The notes under the pieces were generated by a model. The model made no database searches, was not told the DNA's origin, and saw only the letters and a list, made by a program, of their open reading frames with translations. Both the position numbers and the translations under genes were made by a program. Source: Anthonomus grandis grandis (Eukaryota; Arthropoda; Insecta; Coleoptera; Curculionidae). Taken from it: 64,000 nucleotides of DNA. Positions 12,901 to 22,161 of this stretch are shown here, piece after piece. How positions within the stretch are numbered: position 1 is the first letter of the stretch; the number at the start of each line of letters is the position of its first letter. The stretch is taken from the NCBI RefSeq assembly GCF_022605725.1, contig NC_065554.1, positions 22,277,100-22,341,099 of the forward strand, written 5' to 3'.

Positions 12901-15900
12901 TAATAATAATCTTCTTTTATTCCAGGGGTTCCAATCCAGTTCGGATAGCATCACCACCAGAACTAGCAGGAATGAGCCTCGAATCCAGATTGGTCTCCTA
13001 CGACTGGGATAATCAATTCGAAAGTTTCCAAGAAGCCACCATGATGGGCTCCTTTAAACCGATCTGTTGGACGTCGCAGCTGACTTTACTACCGGTAATT
13101 TGCCACCCTCCCTAATAAATTCCGATTACTTTAAATTTAATCGAACCGAGCGGAAATTTCGCCCGAACTTTTTTTCAAATTAAGGGCGACTTAAGGTATA
13201 ATTTTAACTTTCGATGGAGGACGGCCCCACGGTTTTAAAAAGTCACAAAAACGGGGCTGGAGGACGCTTATTGACGTAAACTCGCCAACTTTACTTCGCG
13301 GAAACTTTTTGGCCGGCGTCGACTTGTAAACTTTAAAATAACTTTGGGAATTTGTTTGAACTTTGCAGCTTAATGAGAGGCCCATTATTAATGTATAGCT
13401 GCTGGTAATTCGTTTGTTTTATTTTTTGATGATTTCGGTTTTAACATTTAACCTGTCTGTGTAACAAAATGATTTTAAAGTAGCTTTAATTAACAAACAC
13501 GTACAAGACGTGTCAATGTCCTCACCGAGACTACCCTCTTCAGACAGCTATTCATACGCATCTTCATTGTTCGGGGAGTCTGTAGCAATTCGCCAGTTTA
13601 GTCGAGCGCATTTTGTGGTTTAATTTATATATTTTTTATTTGCAGTTTTCAGAATTTCTTAGTTTCTTAACTTCAGCGAACCGGAAAAAGCAAATATTTT
13701 TTTTTTATAAATTGGTATACCTTGGCGCCCAACAGTGTGGGGTTGAATGATTTTGTTTTCAGTTTATTATGAACGGGTGAATGTAAAAAAATTTTTGATG
13801 TTGTGCTAAAGCATCGAAAAATAGCGTACATACAAGCTTAGCGATGAGATCGGTTTAAAATGAAATAAAAAGAGATATTTTACATTTTTATGGAGCACTA
13901 AATAAAACAAAGATCAATTACTTCTCACTCGAATCAAAGAGCTTATCGGCTGAGTAGAGAAAATTCGATAAGAGCTGACCGAAGGCGGTCCCAAAGATTA
14001 TCACTTCCATATATTGGGATGCTTATAGTGTAATATTCGTTGATTATCATAAAATGGGAAAAAGCATAGATACCGACTATTATATAGCTTAGCTTATTAT
14101 AAGCCGATATTATATTAATGAAATTATAACCAAATGGCCACACATAAAAAATAGAAAGAATAGTGCTGGTTCGCTGAAAGAATATACTGGGTTGCAGGAG
14201 AACGATGATAAAATTAATCTAATTGGACTTCGAATAACACTGTATTCTCCTAGTAACCACTATGATTATATAGATCTTTAGACACGGTCCGATAAAGATG
14301 CGATTATCGATATTAAAGCATATTTTCAGAAAAGATAAATCGTTGTACAAAAAAAAACATTTGAAAGTAAAGGGAGCGGTAGAATAAATGTATGATTAAT
14401 TTATTTTAAAACATGAAGCAAGAAAGTTTAAGTTAGTTAACAAGGAAGATTTTAGGTTATGGAGTTTTTTTATCCAAAACTTTAGATTCAAGAATTATTT
14501 TTTTTACGTACAAATAGGTATTTTTGGACTTTATACTTCTAATAATAGTAAGTACCTCTAATAACTTTATATCTCTAATAATAGCGGTAAAAGTTAGGAG
14601 GCAGGATAATGATATTATTTAGGTATTGCTGGTATTATTAAATTTATGTATTTAAAAAAAAAAGCAACAAAATGTCAAACTTATTCCTTATACATCAATT
14701 TTTTAAATATACTGGTATTTTTTCCAATTATTAGTTAATTGTGAGTTAAATGGGCCCGAATTAAACATTTTCTGAATTATTATTTGGTTTTAGAAGCAAA
14801 AATTAAAAAAAAACATAAATTTAAAAAAAATAGTAAATTTCATTGTGTTTTTTTTTTTAACAAAAAAGGAAAATATCCAATAAGCAATATATCATTTTCT
14901 TAAAATAGAAACCAATTAACTACAGAGATGTCCAGGTTAAAGTAGTTATAAGCAATTAAAAAATTAAGTTTTAACTAGTTTTTCTAGTATTATTCTTTTT
15001 TTTAAGAAGTTCACTATAGAAAAAAACCTTTCATAATTTATCTTTATTTATTTATTTATTAATCTTTATCCCCTAATTATCGCTTTATTTAATATCCGTC
15101 TTTATATATTTTTCTATTCTGGCCCATTTAATTCAAAAGTAATAAATAATTAAAAAGTTACATGTATTTATATGAGATTGCTGCAAGAGCATAAACTCTT
15201 TTATTATATAAATATTTAATAATATAAACTCTTATATAAAATTTTGAATATTACTACATAATAAACTTCAATTTTTTAATAAAAAAATGTTAAATTGTAA
15301 TAATAATGAACCTGTTGTTTAACCTTTAAACTGAGTAGATAAAAGATAATCAAGTTGATAAAATATCTTCGAGACTTATATTTTATAGTAAATTACCTTA
15401 CTATGCACTTTAGTCCTTTCACTCCATTTTCTTACAATTTAAAGTACTTTGTCCCGTTTGGAGCTATTGATTTTATTGCGTTCTTTATTATCATTTATTC
15501 CAACTATATGGAAAAAATAGAAAGAAAACCTCAACTAACTTAATTTATTGTTTAATTTCTTACAGGCAGTTGACATTCTATTTGAGTCCATATATTCGGA
15601 ATTCCTTCCTATGCACCCTTTGTCCTTTCAGTCCATTTTTCTTACAAATTTCCTAATTTTTCTTGGATTTTCTTTCTTCTGTTTTTAATTTCTCTCGGGA
15701 ATTTCTAAGCTTCTCGCGAGTTTTCTTTTTCAGATTTTTTTTGAATTTCCTCGAGTTTTCTCACTAAGAAAATTGAACTATGTCGAGTCATAAATTCCTT
15801 AAAACAGTTGAGGTCATGTCTCTTTAGTTTCCAACTACTTTGAAGAAATAGAGAAAAATATTTAGGATAATTAATTTTCTGGAATTATTTTCCATTTTTT

Positions 15901-18900
15901 GCTGGATTTTTAGGTATACTTTTGTTTCCTCCACTTAATTTTATAAGGGGATGAAGTACAAGAATATTTAAAAAAAAGAATAATAATTTATATTATATTA
16001 TGAGTTTCAGAAAAATTGTTAAAAATACAAATTTAATTAAAGAAACTAAACAAAATAAATTAATTTCTAATTCTGATGTAATTTTTTACAATTTATTGCT
16101 TGTAATAACTACATGATTTAAACCGTTAAAGTAACCTGGAAAAATATAACTAATTTTAACGAATATAATGTTTCAAAAAAAAAAAACGAATACTGCGTTA
16201 ACTGACGCAAAAGTGAATTTATTACTAAAAATTATGAAACATAAATACTAATTAGAATATCATATAAATAAAATTATAAAAAAAAATTATATGCAGGGAA
16301 AAAAGACAGCTTAAAGTCTCTAAAAAGAAAAAAAATATTATAGATACAATATCTTATAATATCTAAAAATAGAGCTATTTTAAAAGCTTAGTGAAAAAAT
16401 TTGGTGTCTTTAAAGGCATTTTACCTATGAGTATTAACTATATGAGTAATATACGTTTAAAACAGCATTTTATTAAAATAATTTTAATTAAATAAAAATA
16501 TACTTTAATTTAAAAAGAATTTTTCAGACATAATTAAAACACCATAAATATGAAAGAAAATATTTGTTCACAAATTATTGGTTTGCAAATGACTTCTTAA
16601 TTCCTCAAAGGTTTTTCAAATATGTATTTTTTTATTAAAAATTAAAAAATTAGGAATAATTCTTGTAATCATTATATTTTAAAAGTTAAAAATTGCCTTA
16701 ATTAACTGAAAAAATTATTTTTAACGAAATTAATAATGATAATATTTTTTTTTATTTTAAAAAAGTTAATAATAAATTACTGAGCATAAAAAAACCGTTT
16801 TAATTATTAAGGGTTCCATTGATATGGAAAAATGCTTTAATATATGCTGGATACTAAATTTTACTAATAAAGACGTCATTTCAGGTCACAGCTTAAGCAT
16901 ATATATTTCTCAAACTCCTACTTTGAACCCTTGCTGATGAACATCTTTACGTTTGCAACATGTTGGATGCTTCTCACCGTGTGAATTTAATTCCAGTATT
17001 ATTAAAGGGAGATTTAAAGTATTTTAATCTTTTATATCTTAAAGAGCTTCCTCATTTGGCTCTTGTCATGTTTCCACATTAACTTCTAGCACATATTGAA
17101 AATTTAATGGCTCAGGAAATGTATTACTGTAATCCAAGTGAGGAGTTTGTGGTTCAAAACCCGATATATCCAGTTTTGACCGAAAATCCTTTTTTGACGG
17201 TTTTTGGTTTTTTGTTATCATTTCTATAGATTCATATATTTGTTTGAAAGTAAAACTGAATAAATCCCATTTAAAACGTTTAAGTAAACTTCGACATTCG
17301 GAGCAAAACCGGATATATCCAAATTTTGATAACAACATCGAATATTTTATTATTTTATTATCTATTCTAGTAGTTGGTGTTTGGACGTTGAGTTGTAATT
17401 CCACGCGCTTTTAACTCCTGTAAGACCAGTCAAATAAAAGTGTTCTTTTAGTGTTTGAACTTAAATTCTGTGTACCATGAATGAGAAAATAAGTGTAAAG
17501 GAAGAAATTGATGGAAGTAGAAAAAGAAAATGTCGAAAGCAAAAGAGAAGTGAGTAAAAAGCAGAAGTAAGGTTAGATGCTTCTTCAAAGCATACGAATT
17601 GACTATATTTTTCATGTAATTTGGCGGGGAGAGGGGCTATTTAAACTAACTCTGCTTGGTTCAATCATCTTCAAAACTGAAGGAATACACCTTCTCAGAC
17701 TATTCTGCGATAGATGTGGGGGGCAGAATAAGAATTCGCATATTATTCATATGCTAATATATTGGCTTAAAAACAAATCCCCATATAATTAAGAAGTGAA
17801 TAACTTTTCAAGTCCGAGGGCATAGCTTTTGTTCCTGCGGACCGATCATTTTGTAGAGTGGAGAATATCTTAAAAAGACATCCAGTCATTAGAGAAAAAT
17901 ACGTTGGAATATATTCGGAAGTGGGTTTGGTAAAAACACTGAGCCTTGACTGGCAAATGTATAATGGGAAAGAACTGGAAAAGGTATATAAAAAATAAAG
18001 GGAATTTCAGAATGCAAAAGAATTCACTAACAAAAAATTGAGAATAATTATAACAAAACCACTGTTAAAATTAAGATGGCTTAATGTTATAGGCTTACAT
18101 CATTAGGTAACACAGCTTGGGAATCACTTCTTAAGAAGGGAAAAATCAGAAAAAAGCATTCAGCTTAGCACGCTACCACTGGGTAATTCCATACCAAAAA
18201 AAAAGTTTGAATCATTTGATAAAGCAGCTTTTTGAAGATGATGGGCAAAACAGGGAAGATTGCTTGTGGGGTCAAAAACCTATTAGATAGTAACAATACC
18301 GGAGCCAATGTGGATACCGGCAAATTTTGAAACCCAAGAAGAAACTGAACTATGCGATTGCCTGCGCGAAGAAAATGCAATACATATTTAATTTTCCTTT
18401 TATTACTTTTGTCAAATAGTACTTGATCCAGTTTGTTTAAAGAGAAATAAATAAATAATTTTGCTTACTATATCTTATTTGTATGCAAAAACGGATATAT
18501 ACAAAGTTTATTTTTAATAATGACGAATTGTTAATTTTGTTTTTGTTTTTTTTATGTTAATAAATTGGTCAACCCCGCCTAATTAAAGCTATTTTCTTAA
18601 AATATTACTATTTTTAAATATAAGCACACAGGGTGTTTTTCGTGTTTCCTGAAAATTTTCTGAAAGTGGATATATCCGGTTATGGACGCGAACTCCTCAA
18701 GTATGATCGATAGAATTTGGATCACGACTTTTTGCTGATCACTTAATAACAAGGAAAGTAATATGCATAGATTCTGGATGTCATCCAACTATTTTGTCAG
18801 ATAATTTACCTTAACATATACCACCGTTAATTATACAGATAGATTCAAAAATTTTGCACCACCCTTAATTTCCAAAAGTTTTTTTTCATTGGCAAAAATA

Positions 18901-20471
18901 GATTAGAAACTTATTAATTGATTAATTTTAATAATCTTAAAAGAACAACTAAAATCCTTATAAAACAACTTTGCGACTCTTTTTTGAATTCAACATTTCT
19001 TTTAAACTCCATATTTAAAAAAAAATTATATATGAAGTTATTTGTTTAATTGAAATTAAAATTAAAAATTTCATATTTTTTTTTAAATAAAGGTACTGGA
19101 AAAATTTTTAATTTTCTAGCGATTATGCAAGATTGAAGATGCATGAGTATACTGTCTATAAAATGGAGGTATGCTATTGAGGAATAATATGTCATTCTTT
19201 CTCAGCAGCATGAACAAACAAGCTTTTGTATAGTCCTAGGTGGGTTTCTCCGTGCTACCACTACCTTGCAAAGCATGTCTCAAGCAAGTTCTATGGGATT
19301 CATATCTGGCGATAGTGCAAGCCATTATTTTGCCCAACCCCAACTCTATTAACCATAAACCTTTGAGAGTGGCATTCTTCAAGGAAATCCTCTATTCTTG
19401 CACGACAAATCTAACTTACGACTTGCTGAGGCATGACTTTTCATGTAAAATCATAGAATGTAACTGTCTTGACCTTAATAATCAAACCAAAAAAGGAACT
19501 TGTAGAAAAAATGTGTTAACATTTTTGTCAGAAATAAAAATGCGACGAATACGAAAGTTAAACATAAGATAATTCAAAACTTTTTAATCTATGTAGTAAA
19601 GGAACCTTTAAAAGCCTGCCTTTGGTAGGGGCTGTTAGCGCACATCAAAACAACCATTATTTTAAATCATATACCGGCCAATAAAACTAACTTATTAATA
19701 TATTTTTTTTTAATTTTGCAGTAAAAACAAAAATCTCCCTAAACAAATCCCAACACTAAAACCATTATAAACAACCGCTCGTCTAAAAGACAAGAGATAT
19801 TCACAACGTACAACAGATAAAAGGCAGGTGTGGTGGCGATGCTGCAAAGTTTTGTGTTGAGGGTAGATGAGCGGGAGTGCAAGAGGGTTTGTCAGGGGTC
19901 GGGGGGTTATTATACAACGGTTTGAATTCGCGATGCATGGAAACAGTAATGAATATTTCGGCATACGTGCCTGGCGAGCTTTATGCTCACGCTAAATGAA
20001 TGCGTATATGCATAGACAGCCGGATGAGAAATCTTTTTAAACCCTTATTTATGTACATTGTGGCTCCCATTTTGGTTGTAATTATAGTTTCCTTATCCTC
20101 AGCTCACGTTGAGGTTGTTATGAATCTTTTGTTTCTGAGGCCTAGTCTAACCATTCTTTCTCTGTTTGTTTCAGGGTACAGAACGAGACGCCCACTATCC
20201 AGAAATCACCAAACCCTACGTACGCTCAACAGCCGATCAATGCAACTATCGGAAATACAGTACAGAAGGTTGGCCGGGTGGAACCTCCATCATCGACATC
20301 GACGGGAATCATATAGAAGGTGCGACGCGCAGCAAGGTATCGCGCAGCAGCAGCAGTCCTGCGCAACACGAAGAATCGATGGGTCTGAGCAGGTACAACT
20401 CTGTGCCCACGCTCAGAATCTCGATAGTTCTGAGCATGTGGGCGGTTGTGCTGTTATTGGTTTATCGTTGA
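3701..20471 (+). CDS. olf413/MOXD1-like: DBH-like monooxygenase, MOXD1 homolog 2 type (3' four exons; 5' end outside window)
   Basis: Exons 3701-3985, 8893-9719, 12926-13094 and 20175-20471 join in frame (phases 0, 2, 0) into 525 residues with a stop at 20469. Order: C-terminal half of a DOMON domain (residues 1-60), the Cu2_monooxygen N-terminal domain (about 70-225), the C-terminal domain (about 226-415), a polar tail and a hydrophobic end (507-525). Family members hydroxylate substrates using two coppers, ascorbate and oxygen inside the secretory pathway. Here the cysteines expected for the DBH fold are present (77, 116, 133, 143, 237, 241, 313, 335, 351). However, positions equivalent to copper ligands carry Gln109, Lys259 and Thr334, while His110, His179 and His261 remain. 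Catalysis is therefore doubtful. Assignment to the insect MOXD1-homolog-2 group is by overall resemblance. The signal peptide and start codon are not in the window. Confidence 0.9.
3986..5199 (+). other. Intron with a GC-richer patch and a short TCA repeat
   Basis: Nothing coding is recognised. A patch at about 4180-4910 is less AT-rich than its surroundings and may be conserved non-coding DNA. It contains a short ATC/TCA microsatellite at about 4634-4653. A variant of the recurring motif TTTAAGTTATGC lies at about 4110. Confidence 0.55.
5200..7740. repeat. Diverged tandem duplication, unit about 1.1 kb, two copies plus a partial third
   Basis: Matching landmarks recur 1.08-1.15 kb apart. 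Examples: the ATACAGAAATAATT...TAAAAAATTCGTGATT block (5305-5385 against 6380-6460), AGCAGTAAGAGTTTAATGG (5550) against AGCAGTAGGAGTTTTATGG (6705), GATTTAGAC (5584 and 6738), GGATGCTTGAGATCTCAATGGTCAC (5948) against GGGTATCTGAGATCCTCCCCATGGTGAC (7060), and a GAAAATGTATAAC block (6143 and 7285). A shorter third copy covers about 7440-7740. Copies have diverged by many indels, so the duplication is old. No reading frame is kept. Confidence 0.75.
7741..7932 (+). other. Intron spacer
   Basis: AT-rich, nothing recognised. Confidence 0.4.
7933..8304 (-). CDS. Unrecognised reading frame inside the intron, opposite strand
   Basis: An open frame of 123 codons. Its first 65 residues or so (MYLKEFQAAVLSKYDGLPVG onward, through NLSQLETLNWLGEKNGGCKQ) look protein-like: balanced composition, higher GC than the flanks, no low-complexity bias. 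The last 45 residues are hydrophobic and AT-driven, as expected for read-through into non-coding DNA. A GT at about 8136 (GGCGG|GTGTAAAC) could be a weak donor. I do not recognise the family. It may be one exon of a gene nested in the intron, an old retrocopy, or chance. Confidence 0.3.
   Translation of the reverse strand: MYLKEFQAAVLSKYDGLPVGSMQKVKFNEAIVVEGEKLNLSQLETLNWLGEKNGGCKQVLKVDLKCITYGLPIFLYRYLFSFYCKVLFGFLLMNHTMQQTFVYVIKNAFRITIIIYHLHHSVC
8305..8892 (+). other. Intron; GC-richer patch 8400-8640
   Basis: The patch opens overlapping frames in two phases, neither resembling a known protein, and is followed by AT-rich DNA. It could be regulatory DNA or the promoter side of the minus-strand frame at 7933-8304. 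A copy of the recurring motif CTCCATTTAAGTTATGCATA is at 8761-8780. The end of the stretch is the T-rich acceptor TTTTGTTTGCAG. Confidence 0.45.
8893..9719 (+). CDS. olf413/MOXD1-like: Exon: catalytic-core exon of the DBH-like protein
   Basis: Residues 96-370, plus two bases of codon 371. It carries most of the two Cu2 monooxygenase domains. Landmarks: LQHVVLYEC (108-116, family LVHHM..F.C), YYLMATHYTVP (173-183, with His179), SGHCVAEC (234-241), FAVVMKTHKIGKQV (254-267, family HTHLTGRKV), ECTYNSSGR (312-320, also an N-glycosylation sequon at 316) and SREETCLVMGLYYP (330-343, family EEMC). Copper-ligand positions: Gln109, Lys259 and Thr334 replace His, His and Met, while His110, His179 and His261 remain. 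Codons are GC-richer than the surrounding introns and no stop interrupts, so the exon is under selection. Donor GTAAGT starts at 9720. Confidence 0.95.
9720..11124 (+). other. Intron, AT-rich
   Basis: No gene or full element recognised. TTGGCGCCCAAC at 9741-9752 equals a primer-binding-site-like 12-mer also found at 13722. Several CACGTG/ACACGT-containing and TTAAACTG-containing short words around 9910-10190 are not organised into a clear repeat. Confidence 0.5.
11125..11290 (-). repeat. tRNA-like sequence, probable SINE remnant
   Basis: Read on the minus strand, TCCTGGGTTCGATCCCC (complement of 11194-11210) matches the pol III B box / T-arm GGTTCGANTCC. A degenerate A-box-like stretch lies about 45 bases upstream on that strand (about 11240-11260), followed downstream by an A/T-rich tail. 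The anticodon arm does not fold convincingly, so this is not an intact tRNA gene. A tRNA-derived SINE or a tRNA pseudogene fits best. Confidence 0.45.
11291..12925 (+). other. Intron; GC-richer island 12000-12350
   Basis: AT-rich apart from an island at about 11990-12350 with no recognisable protein on either strand, a candidate conserved non-coding element. The 3' end is pyrimidine-rich and closes with TTTTATTCCAG, the acceptor of the next exon. Confidence 0.5.
12926..13094 (+). CDS. olf413/MOXD1-like: Exon: end of the Cu2 C-terminal domain
   Basis: Completes codon 371 and gives residues 372-427 (GSNPVRIASPPELAGMSLES to WTSQLTLLP). SFKPICWTSQL holds the last cysteine expected for the DBH-family C-terminal domain. 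Acceptor ends at 12925; donor GTAATT starts at 13095; phase 2 in, phase 0 out. Confidence 0.92.
13095..13721 (+). other. Intron; GC-richer first part, LTR-like second part
   Basis: About 13140-13390 is relatively GC-rich without a recognisable protein. About 13500-13720, ending in GGTATACC, precedes a primer-binding-site-like motif and could be the remains of an LTR, but no matching second LTR or gag/pol frame was found nearby. Confidence 0.35.
13722..13740 (+). mobile_element. Primer-binding-site-like motif of an LTR element
   Basis: TTGGCGCCCAACAGTGTGGG resembles the tRNA-Lys type primer-binding site (TGGCGCCCAACGTGGGG) that follows the 5' LTR in gypsy-like retrotransposons, with a short insertion. 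The same 12-mer TTGGCGCCCAAC is at 9741, and TGGCGCCCAA is at 21665. No retroelement genes follow, so at most this is a solo fragment. Confidence 0.3.
13741..17131 (+). other. Long AT-rich intron stretch without recognised features
   Basis: Mostly A/T runs. One short phrase is repeated about 205 bases apart (TAGTCCTTTCACTCCATTTTC near 15410 and TTGTCCTTTCAGTCCATTTTT near 15617). The frame at 15355-15543 is short and unconvincing. I see no gene. Confidence 0.5.
17132..18708 (+). mobile_element. DNA transposon with imperfect terminal inverted repeats and subterminal GGATATATCC motifs
   Basis: The left end (about 17134-17178) and the complement of the right end (about 18660-18705) align: GAGGAGTTTGTGGTTCAAAACC then CGATATATCCAGTTTT, against GAGGAGTTCGCGTCCATAACC then GGATATATCCACTTT. 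Two further motif copies lie inside, GCAAAACCGGATATATCC at 17303 and a mutated one at 18486. The interior is occupied by a decayed gene on the + strand. Target duplication is not clear. The ends place the element at roughly 1.57 kb, inserted in the last intron of the monooxygenase gene. Confidence 0.6.
17477..18400 (+). pseudogene. Decayed gene of an insect multicopy family with a CDxCxGQNKN motif
   Basis: Starts with a basic Met-led stretch (17477-17550), followed by stops. The best block is at 17577-17790: LFCDRCGGQNKNSHIIHMLI, whose Cys-Asp-x-Cys-x-Gly-Gln-Asn-Lys-Asn core I associate with uncharacterised, multicopy, transposon-like insect proteins. Further on, across frameshifts, there are GHSFCSCGPIIL-region remnants (about 17822-17860) and RVENILKRHPVIREKY (about 17858-17905), in the order of that family. 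The gene lies inside the inverted ends at 17132-18708, which suggests it encoded the transposase. The exact superfamily is not known to me. Confidence 0.55.
18709..19099 (+). other. AT-rich intron
   Basis: Nothing recognised. Confidence 0.4.
19100..19420 (-). pseudogene. Tc1-type transposase remnant, C-terminal part
   Basis: On the minus strand, RIEDFLEECHSQR (about 19370-19410) is followed, after a small frame problem, by LSPDMNPIELA-stop-DMLCKVVVA and RRNPPRTIQKLV (about 19225-19315), then a tail with FIDSILMHLQSCIIAR (about 19110-19160). SPDMNPIE carries the third catalytic position of the DDE domain of Tc1 elements, and the order of blocks is that of the Tc1 C-terminus. The Trp codon after LA is a stop, and everything N-terminal of the second catalytic Asp is gone. 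The + strand frame at 19240-19572 is only the shadow of this remnant. Confidence 0.8.
19421..20174 (+). other. End of last intron
   Basis: The part around 19710-20160 has higher GC, no recognisable protein, and ends with TCTTTCTCTGTTTGTTTCAG, a strong pyrimidine tract and acceptor. A candidate for conserved splicing or enhancer sequence. Confidence 0.45.
20175..20471 (+). CDS. olf413/MOXD1-like: Terminal exon: polar tail and hydrophobic C-terminus
   Basis: Residues 428-525 then TGA at 20469-20471. It starts GTERDAHYPEITKPYVRST, contains a short Ser run encoded by AGCAGCAGCAGC (SRSSSSP), and ends LRISIVLSMWAVVLLLVYR. The last 17-19 residues are hydrophobic with only an Arg after them, so they fit either a GPI-attachment signal or a short tail anchor, as in other MOXD1-type proteins. 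The first 20 codons overlap an intronic frame upstream, but the TTTCAG acceptor and phase 0 fix the start. Confidence 0.88.
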   Translation, partial: GTERDAHYPEITKPYVRSTADQCNYRKYSTEGWPGGTSIIDIDGNHIEGATRSKVSRSSSSPAQHEESMGLSRYNSVPTLRISIVLSMWAVVLLLVYR

Positions 20472-21749
20472 ACGGATCCAGGCCGTAATAGATGTTTTTT
20501 TTGTTTTTAATTGTGATTGCATGGACTGGTTGATGTGCAACCGTTGATTATTTTTTATCGATTTTGTTGTAATGATGATTCAGTCATGTCTGTACTAGTC
20601 TTTGTCGGCCAGAATGGTGTAATATATATTCGTTTTTAGGAGCGATGGTTGTTGGTTAGGGCGTTAAAGAGCGAGGGAGTGTCTCAGGCTGGAATGGGGT
20701 TGAAAATGAGGTTTTTTTTTGGTATTGGCGTTTCGAGGCTGCAATAAGTTGATTATCTAAATATTTTAAAGCTACTCATCTAAAATTATTTTATGCCTAA
20801 AGAAAGTTATAAGATGTAAGGTTTTCTTGAAATTTATGGACTGTTCTATTCATACTTTCTAGAAAAAAAGGATGTTCCTATCAAAAAACCAAAACATGCC
20901 AATTAGTTCTTTATTTTATAAAAAAAAAGTTAGTAAATCTAGGCTTATTTGCGCTCTCATGAAACTCCCAAAACACCAAATATTATAACGCGTATTTTAT
21001 TATCTTTTTACTCATCATAGGCGTGAAAATAGTCATTAAAAGTTTAAGCGAGGACAATCACATATAGGAATTTTAATAAGAAGCTAAAACAGGTTCTATG
21101 CTAAACATATAAAATGTGATAAATTTTACTCTACATAAAAAAAACGTAATAAATGAGATAAGCTAACCGCTGTTTGCAATTAATATTCCGGTAATGAGAT
21201 AACATTTATGTTTATTCATGAAAGCATTATAAATAAAAAAAATTTGATTAAAAAAAAAAGAAATTAATTTGAAATTTTACAAAGAATGACTTTTAACCGT
21301 AGCAGCGACGTTCATTAAATCCAGGTACACGAAATTTAAAAAATAATTTTGAACGGCGTTATTAAAAAGCGCGGTGGCCTTAAATTTAATTTCGGCTTGT
21401 CAGAGGCATTTTTTAATGAACAAAAAAAAACCCGTTGACCGTTTTCGAAACATTTTCCTCCTTTATATCGCGAGCTAAAATTTTCATTGTGGCATTTTGA
21501 TTGATTTTAAACGGTCTTTTGTCTATGTCACCGTTTCACAGTGGTCTGATATCCAACATTTGCGGACAAAACTCCTAAATTTGTAATAACCAAGTCGAAA
21601 TGTACATGTACACCCAAGAACTTTGAGGCAGCTGAATTCACAAATTTGAGGTCAAAATTCGAAATGGCGCCCAAAGACCTATATAAAAAAATAGCGTTTT
21701 AAATCAGAATCAACTGTCATTTAGCTTTTTAAGGTTACTAGTAATTTCT
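20472..21749 (+). other. Sequence after the stop codon, probable 3' UTR start
   Basis: The first 250 bases after the stop are GT-rich and of moderate GC, unlike the introns, as expected for 3' UTR. An AATAAA occurs inside A/T runs at about 21228 but has no convincing downstream element. A patch at 21290-21560 is GC-richer and not coding. TGGCGCCCAA is at 21665. Confidence 0.45.
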
Positions 21750-22161
21750 TTAGAAGCTACTAGTTTTTTTTCAGATACCGCTAGTTTCTTCTATTATACA
21801 TTTCGAATTGTGTTTAATTTATGTCCCACTAGTAATTTTTTTAGAAAGCCTTAGTTTCTTTTAGGATAAACTGCTCTTCTTTTAACTACAAAGATAACAC
21901 ATTTGATTTTTTTTCGGGAACCGCTAGTTTCTTTCTTCAAACAATTTGAATTATCATGTATGTATGATGACCTACTAATAATTTTTCTAGAAACCCCCAG
22001 TTTCTTTTACGATAACTTTATACATCAACTACAGAGATCAGACATCCCTCTAGTCTTATTTTTTGGCAACCGTTAATTTCTTTATACGCTATTTTTTATA
22101 CGCTTTGAATTAGCTTCTATATATTATGATGACCTACTAGTACTTTTTTTAGAACCCCTAG
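21750..22161 (+). repeat. CTAGT-rich minisatellite, left diverged part
   Basis: Degenerate copies of the units seen more regularly downstream: phrases such as CGCTAGTTTCTTCTATTATA, TTTCGAATTGTGTTTAATTTA and CCACTAGTAATTTTTTTAGAA recur every 110-130 bases. The block breaks off inside a unit at CCCCTAGTTTT, about 22160. Confidence 0.85.

Noticed and set aside
18625..18645. CAGGGTGTTTTTCGTG as the end of a mariner-like element
   Set aside because: No matching inverted partner with TA was found nearby, and it lies inside the GGATATATCC element.
19240..19572. A + strand protein of 110 residues
   Set aside because: The minus strand of the same DNA encodes a recognisable Tc1 transposase tail; the + frame is its shadow.
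20000..20488. A + strand frame of 162 residues across the last exon
   Set aside because: It uses another phase than the monooxygenase exon and starts in the intron; the spliced frame explains the region.
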